Shown: positions 6,058-9,053 of the stretch, one piece after another | How positions within the stretch are numbered: position 1 is the stretch's first letter | Layout of the letters: each line of letters begins with the position of its first letter | Origin: Chthoniobacter flavus | GTDB lineage: Bacteria > Verrucomicrobiota > Verrucomicrobiia > Chthoniobacterales > Terrimicrobiaceae | Assembly: GCA_945903555.1 (NCBI GenBank) | Contig: CAMDOJ010000068.1 | Coordinates: forward strand, 1-9,053 | Length of the DNA stretch: 9,053 nt | Direction of reading: 5' to 3' | Translations under genes and position numbers: made by a program | Notes under the pieces: model-generated | What the model saw: the letters and a program-made list of their open reading frames with translations, nothing else | The model's database searches: none | What the model was told of the DNA's origin: nothing

Positions 6058-6064
6058 CTTCCTT
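6058..6064 (-). promoter_or_regulatory. Ribosome binding site supporting a GTG start
   Basis: AAGGAAG on the minus strand lies seven bases before the GTG at 6048-6050. It supports this start over the in-frame ATG at 6000-6002, which would cut into the signal peptide. Confidence 0.6.
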
Positions 6065-6084
6065 AAGCTCTTTGTGTAAAAAAA

Positions 6085-7002
6085 CTACATCTGTTTTTGG
6101 AATCGTGCCGCATTGGCCCACACCGTTTGGTTTTCCCTCAAAGCCGTTGCATATTTACCCTTCGGTGACATGCCAATGAGTTGCTTGAGGACGCTCTCCG
6201 CATCCGCATAGCGACCAGTACCCTGATACACGATCGCAAGGATGTAGCGGGCCTCTGGATCGGCAGGCAACTCCTGGACGCCGCGCTCCGCTGCGGCAGT
6301 GGCCTCGCGCCAGAGAGCTGCATTTGCTAAGCGGATCGCTTCCTTGGCTGATTGGCTTTTGGTACCACCAATCATGCGTCGGATTTTCAAGACGCTCGGA
6401 TGAAGGCTGTAGAAAATCTGGCCAGCCGCTTTATTGCGCATTCCAGCGATCATTGGATAAGGATCAGGCGCGGCTGGGTAACCGTCGGTGGAGTAGTTCG
6501 AATCGGAGTCTGTCAACTCGATACGGCGGCCTCCTGCGATCTGCGAGGAGGCTGTCATGACGGCACGATAATTGGCGATGTAGTTGGCGGTTGTCTTCGT
6601 GGAATAATTGGTGACCGTCTTTCCATCGTAGGTGTATGTTCTGCTGTCGCTATTCGAGCCCGACATCCCCTCGGCCTGTAGATAGATAAAGGCGTCGACT
6701 CCCTTGATCCTCCCTCCTCCGCGATTTTCCACTTGGCTCATGCGCTGAAAATTCCTCTCCTGCATCGTCTGGCCGAGATTGGCGCGATCCACCAGTTGGT
6801 AGTATCCGGGACCAGAAAAAAGCTGAAACAAGGCATGAGCTAACTCACCTGCATCTGAACCTGCTTCTGGAACAATCGATATGCGCGCGCCGCGCCCCAA
6901 ACTCAGCTCGGCAGGTTGCGGCGCATCCACAGTAATCGTCGTGCAGGAAACAAGCAGGGCCATGCTCGTAGCGCAAAAAAGAGGAAGGAAATATTTTTTC
7001 AT
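6085..7002 (-). CDS. Lipoprotein with a CsgG-like domain and C-terminal TPR repeats
   Basis: The N-terminus MKKYFLPLFCATSMALLVSC ends in a lipobox with Cys20, so the mature 286-residue protein is lipid-anchored, probably to the outer membrane. Residues about 38-110 resemble the first part of CsgG-like proteins (YYQLVDRANLGQTMQERNFQ at 67-86, then GVDAFIYLQAEG). Residues 115-170 are rich in Ser, Thr, Asn and Tyr. Residues about 218-285 form tetratricopeptide-like helices (AKEAIRLANAALWREATAAA, ARYILAIVYQGTGRYADAES), a protein-interaction module. It probably assembles with the CsgG-like/PEGA protein encoded 34 bp downstream. No Shine-Dalgarno precedes the ATG; instead an inverted repeat ends right at the start codon. 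It could be a scaffold for secretion or envelope assembly (inference). Confidence 0.8.
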   Translation of the reverse strand: MKKYFLPLFCATSMALLVSCTTITVDAPQPAELSLGRGARISIVPEAGSDAGELAHALFQLFSGPGYYQLVDRANLGQTMQERNFQRMSQVENRGGGRIKGVDAFIYLQAEGMSGSNSDSRTYTYDGKTVTNYSTKTTANYIANYRAVMTASSQIAGGRRIELTDSDSNYSTDGYPAAPDPYPMIAGMRNKAAGQIFYSLHPSVLKIRRMIGGTKSQSAKEAIRLANAALWREATAAAERGVQELPADPEARYILAIVYQGTGRYADAESVLKQLIGMSPKGKYATALRENQTVWANAARFQKQM

Positions 7003-7028
7003 AAAAGTGACAAATGACAGGCACTTTT
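7003..7028. repeat. Inverted repeat abutting the lipoprotein start codon
   Basis: AAAAGTG (7003-7009) and CACTTTT (7022-7028) are perfect 7-bp arms with a 12-nt loop. On the minus strand the second arm ends directly at the ATG of the 6085-7002 gene, where a ribosome binding site would be expected. A hairpin or a bound protein here could control translation initiation. It is short and A/T-rich, so chance is possible. Confidence 0.35.
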
Positions 7029-7095
7029 AAATACGAGAACGCAATCAAAATACAATCTATCAAAAAGGAATTCGTAAAATCGTCCGAAATCCGGA

Positions 7096-7509
7096 TTAGC
7101 GTTCCGTGAGGAGTTCGAGGGTTTTCTGCAGGAACTGCGACCGTTCTTTGGTAAGATCCATCTCTGCGTGGGCCCGAGCAGGAAGCCACATCGTGCCTTC
7201 CATTTTGGAATACGTTTTGCCGAGAGAGTCGATCTGAACATCACGGTAAGCAATCCAAGCTTTCTGCGCCTTGACGAAGGCAGACCACTCATCGGGGGTC
7301 ATTTGATTCTTGAGTTTCGCATAATCTTCATTCATGCGCTCATCCCACTGCCTTTTTGCGACCTCGATAGCATCAAGCATCCCAACGGTCGAGGGATTTT
7401 CGTCCATGGCTGCGGCCATTCTCACTTCGATGGGATCCTTCTTTTCCTGAGCGTAGGCAAGCGAAAAGGCTACCATTAAAATCAGGACGGGAAGTAAAAA
7501 AAGCTTCAT
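7096..7509 (-). CDS. Exported LprI-like (DUF1311) protein
   Basis: The 137-residue product has a signal peptide (MKLFLLPVLILMVAFSLAYA, cleavage after residue 20). The mature part carries the hallmarks of the LprI N-terminal/DUF1311 family: a first helix with MLDAIEVAKRQWDERMNEDY (44-63), TPDEWSAFVKAQKAWIAYRD (71-90) and a later helix ERSQFLQKTLELL. Family members are small periplasmic or secreted helical proteins. One, LprI of Mycobacterium, inhibits lysozyme, but most have no known role. The pair of cysteines common in the family is absent here. No Shine-Dalgarno precedes the ATG. It lies 27 bp after the beta-repeat gene and 93 bp before the CsgG-like lipoprotein gene, within a run of exported-protein genes. 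Confidence 0.8.
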   Translation of the reverse strand: MKLFLLPVLILMVAFSLAYAQEKKDPIEVRMAAAMDENPSTVGMLDAIEVAKRQWDERMNEDYAKLKNQMTPDEWSAFVKAQKAWIAYRDVQIDSLGKTYSKMEGTMWLPARAHAEMDLTKERSQFLQKTLELLTER

Positions 7510-7536
7510 GATTCAAACTGAAACAATGGCGGTTTT

Positions 7537-7908
7537 TTAAAGCGAGCTTGAGCCCATGAATGCGCCGTTGCTAGCCTTGTAGCGATTGACGCTGCTAGCC
7601 GTCGTCACAGCGATCACTCCACCGCTCACTTGCACGCCATTTGGTTTACCGCTAATGGCGATTGATCCTTGGAAGGAACCATTGTCCGCCCGGTATCGGT
7701 AGACGCTTCCATTTGAGAGTAGCACCGCAATCGTATCGCCATCGCAGGCGACATCGAGCGCATTATTGACCGAGATCGAGCCTTTGAAAGCGCCAGAGGT
7801 CGCATCGCGGCGCTCCACAACGGACGAGCTTTTCAGAACGGCGATAATGCCGTCTGCATGGAGTGGCAAGGCAGTAAGGAGCAAAATGAAGAGGGTGGAT
7901 TTTTTCAC
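7537..7908 (-). CDS. Exported protein of three beta-propeller-like repeats
   Basis: Not assignable to a named gene. The 123-residue product has a signal peptide (MKKSTLFILLLTALPLHA, cleavage near residue 18) and then almost nothing but three repeats of 38-39 residues, starting near residues 20, 58 and 97. The shared pattern is IAV-hydrophobic-x(2)-S-x-V-x-R-x(3)-S/D-x-G-x-F-x-G-S. Each unit looks like a blade of a WD40-, NHL- or PQQ-type beta-propeller. Full propellers need four to eight blades, so this must oligomerise, be a decayed short form, or adopt another fold. The start is GTG, three bases after the TAA of the upstream gene, with no clear Shine-Dalgarno, so translation is probably coupled. 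The last repeat is cut short (GAFMGSSSL), so a 3' truncation is possible. Confidence 0.75.
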   Translation of the reverse strand: MKKSTLFILLLTALPLHADGIIAVLKSSSVVERRDATSGAFKGSISVNNALDVACDGDTIAVLLSNGSVYRYRADNGSFQGSIAISGKPNGVQVSGGVIAVTTASSVNRYKASNGAFMGSSSL

Positions 7909-7911
7909 AGT

Positions 7912-8283
7912 TTACCAGCGGTTATTATGACTGCGAACCTGACGGCTCTCACAATGATTGTGCGTATCACGATAGGTGACGGGTTGGTTGCGGTAATACA
8001 CAGAGGGCTGAGAGTAGTAAACAGGGGCCGGTTGCATACGTTGATAAGGCTGCATATATACCGTCTGAGGTTGATAGTATGTCACAGGGCGTGAGTAGTA
8101 AACGGGCTGCTGCACCACATAGGCTGGCGAAGAGTAAACTGGAGCACAGTAATTCTGCTGACGTTGGCTGTTTCCCCATTGGAAACTGCTTCCGTCACCG
8201 AGAGTGAACCCCCAAGATCCGGCTTGCGCCATGGAACCTAGAGCGAGAGTGGATGCGGTGATGAGGAGGATTATTTTTTTCAT
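7912..8283 (-). CDS. Secreted Tyr/Pro/Gln-rich low-complexity protein
   Basis: No named family recognised. The 123-residue product begins with a clear signal peptide (MKKIILLITASTLALGSMAQ plus Ala21; cleavage before GSWGF). A short Gly/Phe-rich segment (GFTLGDGSSFQWG, 25-37) follows. Residues about 47-105 are degenerate repeats of the PVYYS, PVTYY and PSVYY type, very rich in Tyr, Pro, Gln and Val. Cys46 and Cys111 flank this region and could form a disulfide. Such tyrosine/proline-rich chains occur in surface coat, adhesion or cross-linked matrix proteins; this role is inference. It is the first gene after a likely promoter (8309-8336) and is followed three bases later by the propeller-repeat gene. 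The ATG has no Shine-Dalgarno but is followed by an A-rich run (AAAAAAAT). Confidence 0.75.
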   Translation of the reverse strand: MKKIILLITASTLALGSMAQAGSWGFTLGDGSSFQWGNSQRQQNYCAPVYSSPAYVVQQPVYYSRPVTYYQPQTVYMQPYQRMQPAPVYYSQPSVYYRNQPVTYRDTHNHCESRQVRSHNNRW

Positions 8284-8308
8284 AATGTGTGATTGCTGTT
8301 ACGAATTC

Positions 8309-8336
8309 ACCCTAGCATCTTGTTTCAAGTAGTCAA
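8309..8336 (-). promoter_or_regulatory. Probable sigma-70-type promoter of the secreted-protein operon
   Basis: On the minus strand TTGACT (8331-8336) is followed after 16 bp by TAGGGT (8309-8314), which is preceded by TGC, an extended -10 arrangement. Transcription would begin about 20 bp before the ATG at 8281-8283. The -10 match is modest. Confidence 0.45.
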
Positions 8337-8457
8337 ATTTGGGCCTCTGAATAACAACATTTTAAGGTGTATAAAACCCCATTCAGCATTCCAATTTTAC
8401 CATTCAACCCCGAAATCCGACCACTCGTTGAGATTTTTATATTTTTACTTTTTCGGC

Positions 8458-8832
8458 TCACCAAGGGTTCGGAACGATCACATTTCTGGGGTTGCCATAT
8501 TGGTCATACGTTTCCACCACGGCAGGGTAGCCACCCCCATGATGCCCCCGATGCGGTTGCGGTTGATAGCCCTGTTGATTTCCTTGATACATGGGAGCGA
8601 TTCCTTGATTAGGTGCGCCGTGATCAATGAGTTCATAGGAATCATATTCTCCCTGTGGCCCACTCCTATCTCCCCTACTCTGCCCAGGTCCCGGATGAAA
8701 TGTGCCGGCATCAGAAAACTGCACAAACTCACGCTCAGGCGCACAGGCGCTAAGAGAGAGGAGGAATAGAACAAACAAAATCGCCACAGGGAGCCCTAGA
8801 GATTCCCGCTTTTCTAAAACAGTTTTTTTCAT
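8458..8832 (-). CDS. Small lipoprotein, Gly/Pro/Gln-rich
   Basis: Starting at the ATG of 8830-8832, the 124-residue product begins MKKTVLEKRESLGLPVAILF and ends its hydrophobic segment with the lipobox LSAC (Cys30), so it is predicted to be lipid-anchored. The mature part is hydrophilic and disordered-looking: GPGQSRGDRSGPQGEYDSYE, then QGNQQGYQPQPHRGHHGGGY. It ends in VETYDQYGNPRNVIVPNPW. No family is recognised. An upstream in-frame ATG (8902-8904) would add 24 residues before the signal sequence and spoil its n-region. A promoter within that extension (8876-8904) also favours the shorter start. The 174 bp to the next gene contain its own promoter, so this gene may be a separate unit in the same cluster of exported proteins. 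Confidence 0.7.
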   Translation of the reverse strand: MKKTVLEKRESLGLPVAILFVLFLLSLSACAPEREFVQFSDAGTFHPGPGQSRGDRSGPQGEYDSYELIDHGAPNQGIAPMYQGNQQGYQPQPHRGHHGGGYPAVVETYDQYGNPRNVIVPNPW

Positions 8833-8875
8833 AAATTTTGGGTGAAGTTCATTAGGTAATCCGCACATGAATCGA

Positions 8876-8904
8876 CATATAATTCGGCTAACGATCCACA
8901 TCAA
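8876..8904 (-). promoter_or_regulatory. Probable promoter of the small lipoprotein gene
   Basis: On the minus strand TTGATG (8899-8904) and TATATG (8876-8881) match four of six bases each at the ideal 17-bp spacing. Transcription would start near 8869, about 37 bp before the ATG at 8832, inside the longer possible reading frame. Confidence 0.45.
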
Positions 8905-9053
8905 TAGCTACTCTTCGGACTTTTGGTAGCTTTGACACACGAAGAGGAGCGAAAGTGTGCTTTTAACTTGTTTCGAATAAGCGGTGACTGAGATCAGCGA
9001 TACGAACTTTTAAATACTACAAGGCGGCGGACGGCGGCAGCAGACGGCTCGTA
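8905..9053. other. Window-edge stretch without a supported gene
   Basis: No coding frame is convincing. CACAC (8936-8940) and GTGTG (8955-8959) could form a weak stem with a 14-nt loop. The last 30 bases are GC-rich GGCGGC-type triplets and may be the edge of a feature beyond the window. Confidence 0.3.

Noticed and set aside
8293..8769. 158-codon plus-strand reading frame
   Set aside because: It is antisense to the promoter region and to the small lipoprotein gene, with no domain or ribosome binding site.

Overview
The window looks like bacterial chromosome of moderate GC content. I would place it in the Verrucomicrobiota or wider PVC group. This is an inference from the protein flavours: a NagB/PIG-L amino-sugar pair, many small exported proteins, an AbiEi-type and a KilA-N-type relic, and several genes without a Shine-Dalgarno sequence. 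It is not a proven assignment. Nearly all genes read on the minus strand; the one clear exception is a small cupin gene.

Layout from left to right. Positions 1-117 hold an imperfect direct repeat. Positions 118-767 are a gene graveyard: the N-terminal part of an M28 zinc peptidase, broken by an in-frame TGA, is joined directly to the C-terminal part of a KilA-N-type protein. Just upstream and coupled to it is a 170-residue exported protein made of six 19-residue repeats (769-1281). Positions 1282-2093 contain no convincing intact gene, but do hold a striking 56-bp inverted repeat (1487-1542) and a possible helix-turn-helix coding scrap. Positions 2094-3749 carry a two-gene amino-sugar operon: a PIG-L deacetylase followed by NagB, glucosamine-6-phosphate deaminase. 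Positions 3750-4309 are mostly empty. A 19-codon relic of a short-chain dehydrogenase (4310-4366) sits divergently beside the cupin gene (4417-4776). A truncated AbiEi-like antitoxin relic without any toxin follows (4820-5191).

The right-hand part (5244-8832) is an unbroken series of six minus-strand genes, every one with a signal peptide or lipobox. They are a short lipoprotein, a Tyr/Pro/Gln-rich secreted protein, a protein of three beta-propeller-like repeats, an LprI-like (DUF1311) protein, a CsgG-like/TPR lipoprotein and a CsgG-like/PEGA exported protein. They look like a cell-envelope module. Likely promoters are visible upstream of the first two genes.

How it fits together: the PIG-L and NagB products probably act one after the other on an N-acetylated amino sugar, and the right-hand module probably builds or maintains something in the envelope. 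The relics show repeated insertion, truncation and decay between these working units. I do not see a clear complete new defence or mobile system. The best candidates for something undescribed are the 56-bp dyad, the 19-residue repeat protein and the exported-protein cluster.
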